A stretch of DNA of 52,553 nucleotides from Ligilactobacillus agilis DSM 20509 (GTDB taxonomy: Bacteria > Bacillota > Bacilli > Lactobacillales > Lactobacillaceae): positions 1 to 52,553 of the forward strand of contig NZ_AYYP01000032.1 in NCBI RefSeq assembly GCF_001436215.1. Reading direction: 5' to 3'. Under the pieces are notes generated by a model. That model made no database searches, was not told where the DNA came from, and saw only the letters and a program-made list of their open reading frames with translations. Made by a program: the position numbers and the translations under genes. Of the stretch, positions 16,646 through 25,601 are shown one piece after another; the stretch's first letter is position 1, and every line of letters starts with the position of its first letter.

Positions 16646-16680
16646 ATAAAAAAGAGTCGCCGGTAAGCGACCCTTTTGGG
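16646..16680 (-). terminator. Terminator after serA
   Basis: On the minus strand AGGGTCGC pairs with GCGACTCTTTTTT around TTACCG. Confidence 0.8.
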
Positions 16681-16713
16681 CAAATGCCCCTGCCAAGGTA
16701 ATTACAGTTTAGC

Positions 16714-17892
16714 TCATGCCCGCGGATTTTTCAAAAAGCGGACCCGGATTACCTCGGGAATGTGGAGCAATTCTTTAGTCAGTTCGGCTTGTTGCTCCGC
16801 GCTGACAGTTGCCATATCAATTACCGTGTAGGCAATTTTTTCCCGTGACCGGTTAATCATGTTATCAATGTTTAAATTATAGTTGGCCAAAATGGTAGTA
16901 ATCCGCCCCACCATGTTAGGCACATTTTGGTGGATTAAAGTTAGGCGCAATGGCGCTTCAAAGGCCATTTCTACCGTCGGAAAGTTAACTGAATTGACGA
17001 TGTTGCCCGTTTCTAAATACTTACGCAAAGTCCTAGCTGCCATCTTAGCCCCGTTAACCTCGGCCTCAGCAGTTGTGCCACCTAAATGGGGGGTCACAAT
17101 TACTTTTTTGTGGCTAACCAAAGCAGGGGTGCCAAAGTCACTGATGAATAGTCGCAACTTGCCGGCGGCTAAAGCTGCTAAAACAGCCGCGTCGTCTACA
17201 ATTCCACTCCGGGAATAGTTTAATAACACCGCGTCTTGCTTCATGGCCTCCACCTGTTCTTTGCCAAGCAAATGGCGGTTCTTCTCGGTATAAGGAACGT
17301 GGACGGTCACAAAGTCGCTGACGGCTAATAAATCCTCTAGGCTTTCCGCCCGAGGAATGTCGTTTGATAGTTGCCAAGCGTGCTCTACCGAAATATAGGG
17401 ATCATAACCGATGACCTTCATGCCAAGGTCGCTGGCCGCCTTAGCCACCCGGGACCCAACGGCTCCAAGCCCGATTACCCCAATAGACTTACCCAGTAGC
17501 TCACTGCCAGCAAAGTGATTCTTGCCGGCCTCGGTTTGTAAGGAAACATCCGCGCCCCCCAACTTATGCGCCCAGGGGATTGCATCAAGTACCGGCCGTG
17601 ATGCCAATAACAACATGGTCAAGACCAGTTCTTTAACCGCGTTAGCGTTAGAGCCTGGAGTGTTAAAGACGACTGTCCCTGCCGAAGTAGCTTGAACCAA
17701 GGGAATATTATTAACCCCTGCCCCCGCCCGCGCAATCGCTAAAACGTTAGTGCCAAATGGGGTCTTATGCATATCTTGACTCCGGATTAAGAGGGCCTGA
17801 GGCTTTTGGCTTTGGTTAACAGTATATAAATCGGTTGGAAATTCGGCCAACCCTTCCTTGGCAATCACATTGTAAGTTTTAATATCCATCAT
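16714..17892 (-). CDS. serA: D-3-phosphoglycerate dehydrogenase
   Basis: A 392-residue enzyme that oxidises 3-phosphoglycerate, the first step of serine synthesis. The NAD-binding core has GVIGLGAVGSRVA and YDPY; catalytic contexts are NYSRSGIVDD (Arg), and TPHLGGTTAEAE (His). A C-terminal ACT domain (about 315-392, LTLIHQNVPNMVGRITTIL) suggests effector sensing. Two ATG codons are in tandem; either may be used. It begins 3 bp after serC, so the two form an operon. No serB is in the window. Confidence 0.93.
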   Translation of the reverse strand: MMDIKTYNVIAKEGLAEFPTDLYTVNQSQKPQALLIRSQDMHKTPFGTNVLAIARAGAGVNNIPLVQATSAGTVVFNTPGSNANAVKELVLTMLLLASRPVLDAIPWAHKLGGADVSLQTEAGKNHFAGSELLGKSIGVIGLGAVGSRVAKAASDLGMKVIGYDPYISVEHAWQLSNDIPRAESLEDLLAVSDFVTVHVPYTEKNRHLLGKEQVEAMKQDAVLLNYSRSGIVDDAAVLAALAAGKLRLFISDFGTPALVSHKKVIVTPHLGGTTAEAEVNGAKMAARTLRKYLETGNIVNSVNFPTVEMAFEAPLRLTLIHQNVPNMVGRITTILANYNLNIDNMINRSREKIAYTVIDMATVSAEQQAELTKELLHIPEVIRVRFLKNPRA

Positions 17893-17895
17893 AAT

Positions 17896-18990
17896 TTATT
17901 TCTCCCCTACTGTCTTGGCAAATTTTTCCATAAAAGCAACTAAAGCTTCGACCCCTTCATAAGGAAAGGCGTTGTACAGACTAGCTCGCATTCCTCCAAC
18001 CAAGCGGTGACCCTTCAAGTTAAGCAAGCCTTGGGCAGTAGCTTCTTCAATAAAGCGTGCATCCAAAGCCTCATCCCCAGTCATAAAGGGTACGTTAGTG
18101 GTGGACCGGTCACTTACCTTCGTTACGGCTGGTTTAAAGAGGGTCGAATTATCCAAATAGTCATAAAGTAAGGCAGCCTTTTTTTCGTTGCGCTTTTGCA
18201 TCGCAGCCACGCCCCCTAAATCTAGTAGCCACTTAAAGACTAATCCAGCTGCATAAATTGCAAAGACGGGGGGCGTATTTAGAGCGGAGTCTTTCTTAGC
18301 TTGCTTGCTATAGTCAAGCATAGCTGGTAAAGCCTGAGCTTGGCCTAGCAAATCCTTTTTAACAATGACAATAGTTAAGCCCGCGGGGCCAATGTTTTTT
18401 TGCGCCCCCGCATAGATTAAACCAAAGTCGTTAACGTCATAGCTTTGGCCCAAAATATTTGAGGACATATCACCTACCAACAGGTTTCCTTCAGTCGCTG
18501 GTAACCGGCGGTACATAGTGCCTTCAATCGTGTTATTGGTTGTAATGTGAAGGTAATCATAAGCCCCGGTTAAATTCAACTGGTAAGGAAGTTCGGTGTA
18601 GCCACTGGCCTGCCCACTAGCAACCGGGTCAACTTCTACGCCCACAAGCTGTGCCTCTTGCCCGGCTCGCTGTGACCAGTGGCCGCTATCAATCAGCCCG
18701 ATTCGTTTCTGTTTAGTTGCTAAGTTCAAAGCCGTAGCCGTAAATTGTAAGGTCGCTCCTCCTTGTTGGAATAAAATTTCGTAAGTATCCGGAATTTTCA
18801 TTAACTTCCGTAAGTCTGACTTTGCTTGGTGAAACATTTCTTCGTAAAGAGAGGAGCGGTGACTAATCTCCAATACACTCATGCCACTGTCTTTAAAAGA
18901 AGGCTGTTCGGCTTGCATTTTCTTGATGACTGAAACTGGCAACACCGCCGGCCCAGCCGAAAAATTATAAACTTCTGTCACATTATCCAC
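17896..18990 (-). CDS. serC: Phosphoserine aminotransferase
   Basis: A PLP-dependent class V aminotransferase of up to 364 residues that makes phosphoserine from 3-phosphohydroxypyruvate and glutamate. It opens with the signature YNFSAGPAVLP; the PLP lysine is in GAQKNIGPAG. The frame begins with GTG at 18990; a second GTG at 18981 (fourth codon) has an upstream AGAAAG at better distance and would give a more family-like N-terminus. First gene of the serCA operon. Confidence 0.93.
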   Translation of the reverse strand: MDNVTEVYNFSAGPAVLPVSVIKKMQAEQPSFKDSGMSVLEISHRSSLYEEMFHQAKSDLRKLMKIPDTYEILFQQGGATLQFTATALNLATKQKRIGLIDSGHWSQRAGQEAQLVGVEVDPVASGQASGYTELPYQLNLTGAYDYLHITTNNTIEGTMYRRLPATEGNLLVGDMSSNILGQSYDVNDFGLIYAGAQKNIGPAGLTIVIVKKDLLGQAQALPAMLDYSKQAKKDSALNTPPVFAIYAAGLVFKWLLDLGGVAAMQKRNEKKAALLYDYLDNSTLFKPAVTKVSDRSTTNVPFMTGDEALDARFIEEATAQGLLNLKGHRLVGGMRASLYNAFPYEGVEALVAFMEKFAKTVGEK

Positions 18991-19545
18991 TTCTTTCTTT
19001 AAAAATTAATTTTCCAAGCTTATTTTTCTCATTTTAAGTTCTAAGCTCCACTTTAAATATAGCTTATTTAGGCATAGAGGGCAACTAATAAAATTAAAAA
19101 CAGCTAATAATAAGTCTTATCTTTAATTAGTTTATGCACCGCTAAACAAGGTTAGCTGCTTGTAATCTTTAACTGACGCCTCTTAATCTTTTTGTAACAT
19201 AAACGTCAAACTAAATTTTAAGGTCTCAGAACATTGCCCCACCTAAGCCGGCTAATTCCTAGCTAGTAGACCTTAAATCTTTCGTAACTTTTTTGTAACA
19301 TTTGTGTTAGGATAAGAATTACAAGTCAACTTACCTTTCAGAAAAAACGGCTCAACCACGGGCTTTCTTTGCTTAAGAATTACTTAACAAATTCTTACAA
19401 AAGTTAGCAATCCCTTTATAATTAGCTTTTATCGGACTTTTGTTACAAAAAAATTAAGTTTTGTAACCTTTTTTGTACCCTAATGCAATATTAAAAGATT
19501 AAAATAGAATCACAGTCGTAAAATTAATATCCGGGAGTGAAAGAT
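18991..19545 (+). promoter_or_regulatory. Long regulatory region of the wall hydrolase, with WalR-like repeats
   Basis: About 550 bp without a gene. CGTAAC (19283-19288), TGTAAC (19294-19299) and TGTTAG (19305-19310) repeat with an 11-bp period, i.e. hexamers spaced by 5 bp as in the WalR (YycF) box TGTWAH-N5-TGTWAH. More TGTAAC or GTTACA copies occur at about 19194, 19443 and 19463. WalRK controls cell-wall hydrolases in Firmicutes, which fits the LysM-P60 gene downstream. The exact transcription start is unclear. Confidence 0.55.
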
Positions 19546-20940
19546 TTGAATAATACTACTAAGAAAATTTTATTCGGTACTGTTGGAGCAGCCGGTTTAT
19601 TCCTAGCTTCCTCAGCTAGCGTTAACGCTGATACAACCCACTACGTTGTTAAGAACGATACCGTTTGGGATTTATCACAAAAATACGGCGTTTCAATTCA
19701 ATCAATCGAACAATTAAACAAAATTAACACTGACACCCACTTAATTCGCGAAGGGCAAACTTTAACAATTCCTACTACTGGTAAGACTGCAGCTAAGACT
19801 GCTACTAAGACCAGCCAAGTAACTGTTAAAGCCGGCGATACTTTATGGGCTTTAGCTCAAAAGTACGGGACAACCGTTGAAAAGTTACGCCAACTAAACG
19901 GCCTTGCTAGCGACGCTTACTTAATTCATGTTGGCGACGTTATTAAGGTTGACGGTCAAGTAACGACAACAACTACAACCAATGCCCAAGCTACTTCAAC
20001 TGTAAGTTCTGAAGCTAACCAAACTAGTCAAGCTGCTGCAACCGCAAGTTCTGAAGCTAACCAAACTAGTCAAGCTGCTGCAACTGCTAGTTCTGAAGCT
20101 AGCCAAACCAGTCAAGCTACTTCAACCGCAAGCTCTGAAGCTAGCCAAGCTGCAAGTACTAGTCAAGCAGCTACTCCATACGTAGCCGCTAACCACGTAA
20201 CTTATACGGTTCAAGCCGGGGACTCACTTTACACTATCGCTCAAAAGTACGGTGTAACTGTTGACTCCTTACGTCAAGCTAATACTTTAGGGGCTACTTT
20301 ACAAGTTGGTCAAAGCTTAACAGTTAACGACCCAACTAAGAACCCTCAAGCTAGCGTAGCTGCTAGTCAAGCTGAACAAACTCCAGCTCAAACTACAACC
20401 ACTAGCCAAGCTACTCAAGCAACCCAAACAACTCAAGCTGCAACGACAACTAACCAAGTTGCCCAAACAACTAGTCAAACTACTAGCCAACCAGCAGCTC
20501 AAACTCAAACTAGCCAAGCTAGTCAAACAACCCAAACTAGCCAACAAACTCAAGCTAGCCAAGCTCAAGTTGCTACACCATCATCATACTCAGTTAGTGC
20601 GTTACTTTCATACGCACAAACATTCACTGGGGTACCTTATGTCTTAGGTGGAACAACTCCAGCTGGCTTTGACTGCTCCGGCTTTACCCAATATGTCTTC
20701 AACCACTTCGGCAAGAACATTGGTCGGACTACTTACCAACAACAATACGCTGGTACTAAGCTTGCAGTATCAAGTGCTCAACCAGGCGACTTACTCTTCT
20801 GGGGTGCATACGGTTCAGCTTACCACGTAGGTATCTACCTTGGTGGTTCTTCTTACATCGCTGCTCCAGAACCAGGTGAATCAGTAAGTGTTAAGAGCTT
20901 TACTTACTACCAACCATCATTTGCAGTTCACGTGAACTAA
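19546..20940 (+). CDS. LysM-NlpC/P60 peptidoglycan endopeptidase
   Basis: A secreted wall hydrolase of 464 residues: signal peptide ending near SVNA, three LysM peptidoglycan-binding repeats (about 32-75, 87-131, 217-260), Ser/Thr/Gln-rich linkers, and a C-terminal NlpC/P60 cysteine peptidase (about 345-464) with Cys377 in FDCSGF and His427 in YHVGIYLG. It would cut peptide stems of peptidoglycan during growth or separation. A GTG at 19537 is in frame but touches the GGGAG site; the TTG at 19546 is six bases after GGGAGTG and is preferred. Codon use is strongly biased, as for a highly expressed gene. Confidence 0.9.
   Translation: MNNTTKKILFGTVGAAGLFLASSASVNADTTHYVVKNDTVWDLSQKYGVSIQSIEQLNKINTDTHLIREGQTLTIPTTGKTAAKTATKTSQVTVKAGDTLWALAQKYGTTVEKLRQLNGLASDAYLIHVGDVIKVDGQVTTTTTTNAQATSTVSSEANQTSQAAATASSEANQTSQAAATASSEASQTSQATSTASSEASQAASTSQAATPYVAANHVTYTVQAGDSLYTIAQKYGVTVDSLRQANTLGATLQVGQSLTVNDPTKNPQASVAASQAEQTPAQTTTTSQATQATQTTQAATTTNQVAQTTSQTTSQPAAQTQTSQASQTTQTSQQTQASQAQVATPSSYSVSALLSYAQTFTGVPYVLGGTTPAGFDCSGFTQYVFNHFGKNIGRTTYQQQYAGTKLAVSSAQPGDLLFWGAYGSAYHVGIYLGGSSYIAAPEPGESVSVKSFTYYQPSFAVHVN
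19999..20170 (+). repeat. 42-bp tandem repeats in the wall-hydrolase linker
   Basis: Three 42-bp units (19999-20040, 20041-20082, 20083-20124) and a degenerate fourth encode a 14-residue Ala/Ser/Gln-rich unit (ATASSEANQTSQAA). Such repeats usually vary in copy number between strains. Confidence 0.85.
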
Positions 20941-20954
20941 GCATTGATTTCAAA

Positions 20955-20997
20955 CTAAAAGCACAGCTTCAAAAAATTGAGGCTGTGCTTTTTTATG
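20955..20997. terminator. Bidirectional terminator
   Basis: AAAAGCACAGC (20957-20967) pairs with GCTGTGCTTTT (20982-20992) plus a T-run; it serves both the wall-hydrolase gene and the converging membrane-protein gene. Confidence 0.88.
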
Positions 20998-20998
20998 C

Positions 20999-21502
20999 TT
21001 ATTTAACTAATTGGTAAATCGATCCAGCTGACAGCAAGATTGCAAAGACAATGTTTACAATCAAATTTTGCTTCTTGCTCAACCGACCATCTAGGTAAAC
21101 GTACAGGATGGCCTGACTGAAAATTACCATTAAAATATTGGCATAGTTACTAAAATCAGTGCTAATTAATTGTTTCTTGACTAAAGCGTAGCCAACTTCA
21201 ACTAAGGAATAAAAAATTACTGGGTAGCGGCTAATTAAATAGGTAACGTAAGCATCCTTAAAGGACATCGACTCCCCTGTCAACCGCACTACTCCTTTAA
21301 GAATTAGAGCCACCAACAAACACCCAATAATCGTTGCAATCACAGCAGTTACCGTCCCTGCGACTTGCGCCGTTTTTAGTGCTTGAGCTGGCATCTTCAT
21401 CTTACTGTGGGCTAAGGCTATGTTCCCAACAATTGCGGTTAATACAGCCATTATCACTAAGTTGACATGACTTAACCATAAGAGCTTCTTATCCGTCGCC
21501 AT
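20999..21502 (-). CDS. Membrane protein of unknown function (Yip1-like topology)
   Basis: A 167-residue protein with about five membrane segments, a few of them marked by a central polar loop (TGESMSFKDAYVTYLISRYPVIFY). The arrangement recalls Yip1/DUF1282-type proteins but I do not assign it. The frame is open to 21532; AGGGGAG six bases before the ATG at 21502 fixes the start at MATDKKLL. Transcribed alone between two terminators. Confidence 0.65.
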   Translation of the reverse strand: MATDKKLLWLSHVNLVIMAVLTAIVGNIALAHSKMKMPAQALKTAQVAGTVTAVIATIIGCLLVALILKGVVRLTGESMSFKDAYVTYLISRYPVIFYSLVEVGYALVKKQLISTDFSNYANILMVIFSQAILYVYLDGRLSKKQNLIVNIVFAILLSAGSIYQLVK

Positions 21503-21621
21503 CAAATCTCCCCTTTCACTTGCATTAAACACCCTTTAATTGTAACACTAACTAGCAACTTACGGAGTGATTTGTCCTAAGTGGTCACTTTTTCGTCTTA
21601 AGCGTTTAAGCTTGTAACGAT

Positions 21622-21658
21622 TCAAAAAAATCCTCTCATTTTTTTGAGAGGATTTCGA
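21622..21658 (-). terminator. Terminator after the small secreted protein gene
   Basis: On the minus strand AAATCCTCTCA pairs with TGAGAGGATTTTTTT around a T/A loop. Confidence 0.85.
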
Positions 21659-21687
21659 TTTGCTGTTCAAGAGGATGATTAGCAAAA

Positions 21688-22080
21688 TTATTTACTTAGG
21701 TCTAATAACTGGCGATACTGCTTTTTTGTCAACTTAACTTTCACCTTTAGTAACTTGACTTTGATAAGCGCTTCACGATTGCTGTAAATCTTAGCTTTTG
21801 AACGCTTTCCATTTTGGAACAAGACATAGGTTGCCTTTAACTTGGCGTGACGCGGGCGCTTGAATAAAAAGTTATCCTTTCCTTCTGCTTTGCCACCAGC
21901 ATCCCCTAAAATATCACTCACTAATTCAACTTGCCGTGGCTGCTTTTTTGAGCTATAGACCTTAATAAGCTTGCCCTGGGGATTATAGACTTTCACCTTG
22001 GAATTATTGCTGGCCCAAACACTGCCAACCATCCCCAAAAAGACTAAGCAACTTACCCAAAATAAAACTACTTTTCTCAT
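21688..22080 (-). CDS. Small basic secreted protein of unknown function
   Basis: A 130-residue protein with a clear signal peptide (MRKVVLFWVSCLVFLGMVGSVWA, cleavage likely after VWA) and a very lysine-rich mature part. There is no lipobox, cell-wall anchor or recognised domain. It lies 19 bp after the GH13-like gene and may be cotranscribed with it. Not recognised. Confidence 0.65.
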   Translation of the reverse strand: MRKVVLFWVSCLVFLGMVGSVWASNNSKVKVYNPQGKLIKVYSSKKQPRQVELVSDILGDAGGKAEGKDNFLFKRPRHAKLKATYVLFQNGKRSKAKIYSNREALIKVKLLKVKVKLTKKQYRQLLDLSK

Positions 22081-22099
22081 TAAATTACCCCTCCTTTAA

Positions 22100-23878
22100 T
22101 TACGCTTCAATAATCACAAAGCCGTACTGGCCTAAGCGTGAATCGGTTTCGATCATGTTTTGGCTCATAATGAGCTTAGCATTGGCCGGGAGCACAAACT
22201 TGATGCTGGAATAGCCGAGGTTAAAGAGAGCAAAAATCCGCTGTTTACCCAAGCGACGGGTAAAACTGAGGTAATCATACTTGCTACTATATTGCCCCCA
22301 TTCATAGCTTCCCTTCGTGATTAGGGGGTTGTAGGCCTTGCGAAAATCGGCCAGGACCTTGATAAAACGCAGCATGGTTTCATCTTGCTCGTCTGCTTTC
22401 CACTTCATGCAGGCCCGGTTGGCGGGAACACTGGCGCCGGTTAGGCCAAGCTCCGTCCCATAAAAGAGGACGGGACTGCCAATCTGCAGGAAACTGTAGG
22501 CTAGCAAGGCCCGCATTAGTTGCTTGTCTTGGTGACAGAGGTCTAGTAGGCGGGGACTATTAGGCCCATCTAGACTTAAAAGCATCCCCTGTAAGGTCGG
22601 GTTGGCATGGCGCATCAACTGGGTGTTGGTGGCTTCAATCAACCAACCCACCGCTGCTTTTTCGTCTAAGAAATAGTCCTTCATAATCTCAACTAAGGGG
22701 TAGTTAACTCCCCCATTAAAGAGGGGCCGCCCCTCGGTATTTATCCCCGTATCGTTATTTTCCCCCACGAGGTAGAAGTCCGGCTTAATCTTGTTAAGGT
22801 GGGCAACCAGCCGCCGGCTAAAACTAGGTGGAAATTCATCCGCGGTCCCAATCCGCCAGGCATCAATATCAAACTGTTGAACCCAGTAAGTTAGCACCTC
22901 TAACAAATAATCTTGCACGGCCTTTTCATGTAGGTTTAACTTAGGTAGGTGGGGATTATTAGCGAACATGGCGTAACTCGCATCCGGAGCGTAATTAGGA
23001 TCTGCGCTGAGGGTATAACGAACCGGAAAGGCTTTGACCTTAAACCACTTGGCAAAGCGAGATTTAGCCCCGAGTTTGTGAACGTCTTGCCATTGTAGTG
23101 AAAAATCACTGAGGTGATCAAAAGTTCCCTCAAGCATGACTTTCATCTGGCGTCTGTGGGCCTCATCGACTAAGCGCTTGAGGTCTTCCTTATTGCCAAA
23201 GGCAGGGTCAACGCTCCAAAAGTCGGCCGTGTCGTATTTATGGTTGGAATAGGCGGTAAAAATCGGCGTCAAATCAAGTCCGTTGACCCCCAACTCCTGC
23301 AAATAATCAAGCTTATCAATAATCCCAGCCAAGTCACCTCCAAAAAAGTTGGTGGCGCTAGCTTCTTCACTGTCCCAGGCCACGGTGCCTTCCTTATCGT
23401 TAGTGGGCTGGCCGTTAGCAAACCGGTCCGGCATTAACTGATACCAAATTGTTTTCGCCACCCAGGCTGGCAGGCCAGTGATTTCAGCCGGATCCAGGTA
23501 AGGGGTCCGAAAAGCGACTAGGTCATGAAGACTGGTTTCGCTAAAGGGAGCCAGCTTGCGGTCGTCATACAAAAACTGTTCGCTTTCTTGGCTATAAATT
23601 CTAAAGGCATAGGCCAGGCGCCGGCTGGCGGGAATACTTAGTTTTACTTGCCAGTAATCGGCACTTACCCCCCGCAAATTTTTCACCAGTTCCTTAACTT
23701 GATAATTCCATTTGCTAGTATTGGCTTCGGTCAAGGTTTTATCGTAGGGGTCTCCGTATAAAATTTCTACTTTACTTAAATCATTATGTTTAGCCCGTAA
23801 GTTAATTACAAATTCGTCTGGAGTTGACATGTAGGCCCACTCACTATTAGGGCGATGATAGATAGCAGCTAGTTCCAT
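22100..23878 (-). CDS. GH13 neopullulanase-like protein lacking catalytic residues
   Basis: A protein of about 592 residues with the GH13_20 plan: N-terminal immunoglobulin-like domain, then a TIM barrel (WYQLMPDRFANG). Counting from the TTG at 23905, region I is LEGTFDHL (259-265; usually DAVFNH), region II is WRIGTADE (350-357; usually WRLDVANE), so the nucleophile Asp is Gly353. The acid Glu382 remains in VGEN. Region IV is DGPNSPR (446-452; usually DSHDTPR), so His-Asp became Pro-Asn. It therefore cannot be a normal retaining glycosidase; a binding or regulatory role is possible. The ATG at 23878 is preferred over the TTG, which has no ribosome site. Confidence 0.8.
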   Translation of the reverse strand: MELAAIYHRPNSEWAYMSTPDEFVINLRAKHNDLSKVEILYGDPYDKTLTEANTSKWNYQVKELVKNLRGVSADYWQVKLSIPASRRLAYAFRIYSQESEQFLYDDRKLAPFSETSLHDLVAFRTPYLDPAEITGLPAWVAKTIWYQLMPDRFANGQPTNDKEGTVAWDSEEASATNFFGGDLAGIIDKLDYLQELGVNGLDLTPIFTAYSNHKYDTADFWSVDPAFGNKEDLKRLVDEAHRRQMKVMLEGTFDHLSDFSLQWQDVHKLGAKSRFAKWFKVKAFPVRYTLSADPNYAPDASYAMFANNPHLPKLNLHEKAVQDYLLEVLTYWVQQFDIDAWRIGTADEFPPSFSRRLVAHLNKIKPDFYLVGENNDTGINTEGRPLFNGGVNYPLVEIMKDYFLDEKAAVGWLIEATNTQLMRHANPTLQGMLLSLDGPNSPRLLDLCHQDKQLMRALLAYSFLQIGSPVLFYGTELGLTGASVPANRACMKWKADEQDETMLRFIKVLADFRKAYNPLITKGSYEWGQYSSKYDYLSFTRRLGKQRIFALFNLGYSSIKFVLPANAKLIMSQNMIETDSRLGQYGFVIIEA

Positions 23879-24022
23879 GGCTACCAACTTCCCTTCTAAA
23901 TTCAAGTTCTTAATTTAAGCCTATTAACTTTTAACCAAATTAGCAAGCCTTTTCTATTTAATTTTTGTGTAAGTTATCACCAAGTGGTGAGGTCCAATTT
24001 TTTAAAAACACGAGTCCATTTC

Positions 24023-24051
24023 TTGTAATCGTTTTCTAAGAGAATTATAAT
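24023..24051 (+). promoter_or_regulatory. Promoter with cre site for the aldehyde dehydrogenase gene
   Basis: TTGTAA (24023-24028), 17 bp, TATAAT (24046-24051). TGTAATCGTTTTCT at 24024-24037 matches the CcpA operator TGWAANCGNTNWCA at all but the last base and overlaps the -35, so carbon catabolite repression is likely. Confidence 0.7.
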
Positions 24052-24085
24052 AACTATGTAAAAGTAAGTTTAGGAGGAATTTATT

Positions 24086-25465
24086 ATGGCTTATAAAACA
24101 ACTTATCCATACACTGATGAAGTTTTACACGAATTTCCTAACGCTACTGACGCTCAAGTCGAAGCTACGCTAGCCAAGGCCCACGCTTTATATAAGAAGT
24201 GGCGTAAGGAAGGGCTCGCCAAACGCCAAGCTACCCTCCACAAGGTAGCTGACCTCCTCCGAGCCGATAAAGATAAATACGCTGAAATCATGACTAAGGA
24301 TATGGGGAAACTCTTTACTGAAGCCCAGGGTGAAGTAGAACTCTGTGCCGACATTGCCGACTACTATGCAGATAAGGCAGAAGAGTTCATGAAACCAACT
24401 CCGCTTGAAACACAAGCGGGGACGGCTTACTATCTCAAGCAAGCTACCGGTGTTATCATGGCGGTTGAACCATGGAACTTCCCCTTCTACCAAATTATGC
24501 GGGTCTTTGCCCCTAACTTTATGGTCGGTAACCCAATGATTTTAAAGCACGCTTCCATTTGTCCTGCGTCTGCCCAAGCCTTCGACGAGTTAGTTAAAGA
24601 AGCCGGTGGAGAAGAAGGAGCTTTCACCAACCTCTTTATCTCTTATGACAAAGTCTCGAAAATTATTGCTGATAAACGCGTTAGCGGGGTTTGCTTGACT
24701 GGTTCTGAACGCGGTGGTGCAAGTGTGGCTGAAGAAGCCGGAAAGAACCTAAAGAAGTCCTCCTTAGAACTGGGTGGTAACGATGCCTTCATCATCTTGG
24801 ACGACGCTAACTGGGATCAACTAGCTAAGACCATTTTCTTTGCCCGCCTCTACAATACCGGCCAGGTCTGCACATCTTCCAAACGCTTCATCGTCATGGC
24901 AGATAAGTATGACGAATTTGTAGCCCTCGTTAAAGACGCCTTTGCCAAAGCTAAGTGGGGGGACCCAATGGATCCAGCTACTACCCTGGCTCCCCTTTCA
25001 TCCAAGCGGGCTAAGAAAGACGTCTTAGCTCAAATCGATTTAGCCGTTAAAAATGGAGCTAAGGTTGTTTATGGTAACGAACTAATCGACCACCCAGGCT
25101 ACTTCGTCATGCCAACCATCTTGACCAACATTACCAAGGACAACCCAATCTACAACCAAGAAATCTTCGGTCCAGTCGCTTCCATCTACAAGGTTGATAG
25201 CGAAGAAGAAGCGATCGAACTAGCCAATGACTCCTCATACGGACTCGGTGGGACTGTCTTTAGTAGCGACCCTGAGCACGCAGCCCGGGTAGCAGCCCAG
25301 ATTGAAACTGGGATGTCCTTCATTAACTCTGGCTGGACCTCTCTGCCAGAGCTTCCATTCGGTGGGATTAAGAACTCTGGCTACGGCCGGGAATTGAGCC
25401 CACTTGGCTTTAATGCCTTCGTCAATGAACACCTAGTCTTTACCCCTAAAGGGTTAGAACACTAA
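24086..25465 (+). CDS. NAD(P)-dependent aldehyde dehydrogenase (succinate-semialdehyde dehydrogenase-like)
   Basis: A 459-residue ALDH-superfamily enzyme. Catalytic Cys262 is in NTGQVCTSS and the general base Glu228 in LELGGND; VEPWNFP forms the substrate and cofactor pocket. It is closest in look to the GabD/Sad subgroup, but the substrate cannot be read from sequence. GGAGGAAT precedes the ATG. Monocistronic, with a cre-containing promoter and a strong terminator. Confidence 0.88.
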   Translation: MAYKTTYPYTDEVLHEFPNATDAQVEATLAKAHALYKKWRKEGLAKRQATLHKVADLLRADKDKYAEIMTKDMGKLFTEAQGEVELCADIADYYADKAEEFMKPTPLETQAGTAYYLKQATGVIMAVEPWNFPFYQIMRVFAPNFMVGNPMILKHASICPASAQAFDELVKEAGGEEGAFTNLFISYDKVSKIIADKRVSGVCLTGSERGGASVAEEAGKNLKKSSLELGGNDAFIILDDANWDQLAKTIFFARLYNTGQVCTSSKRFIVMADKYDEFVALVKDAFAKAKWGDPMDPATTLAPLSSKRAKKDVLAQIDLAVKNGAKVVYGNELIDHPGYFVMPTILTNITKDNPIYNQEIFGPVASIYKVDSEEEAIELANDSSYGLGGTVFSSDPEHAARVAAQIETGMSFINSGWTSLPELPFGGIKNSGYGRELSPLGFNAFVNEHLVFTPKGLEH

Positions 25466-25479
25466 TTACTCGTCTAATT

Positions 25480-25526
25480 AAGCTGGGATAGTTAAGCTAA
25501 AAAAGCTAACTACCCCAGCTTTTTTA
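25480..25526 (+). terminator. Intrinsic terminator
   Basis: AAGCTGGG-TAGTTAGC pairs with GCTAACTA-CCCAGCTT around a short A-rich loop (one or two mismatches), followed by TTTT. Confidence 0.85.
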
Positions 25527-25541
25527 GCTCCCTTCATTTTT

Positions 25542-25571
25542 TTGAAATCCTTTACATAAACATGTTAGAAT
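25542..25571 (+). promoter_or_regulatory. Promoter of the cation ATPase gene
   Basis: TTGAAA (25542-25547), 18-bp spacer and TAGAAT (25566-25571). Confidence 0.5.
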
Positions 25572-25601
25572 ATAGGTAAATAACATGAAGGGGGAATTTA
25601 C

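Noticed and set aside
19999-20170. 42-bp repeats considered as a CRISPR array
   Set aside because: The repeats are contiguous without unique spacers and stay in frame within a protein-coding gene.
20317-20568. Leftward Leu/Ser-rich open frame opposite the wall-hydrolase linker
   Set aside because: It is the antisense shadow of the repeat-rich linker.
23240-23437. Rightward frame within the GH13-like gene
   Set aside because: No ribosome site and it overlaps a conserved domain on the other strand.
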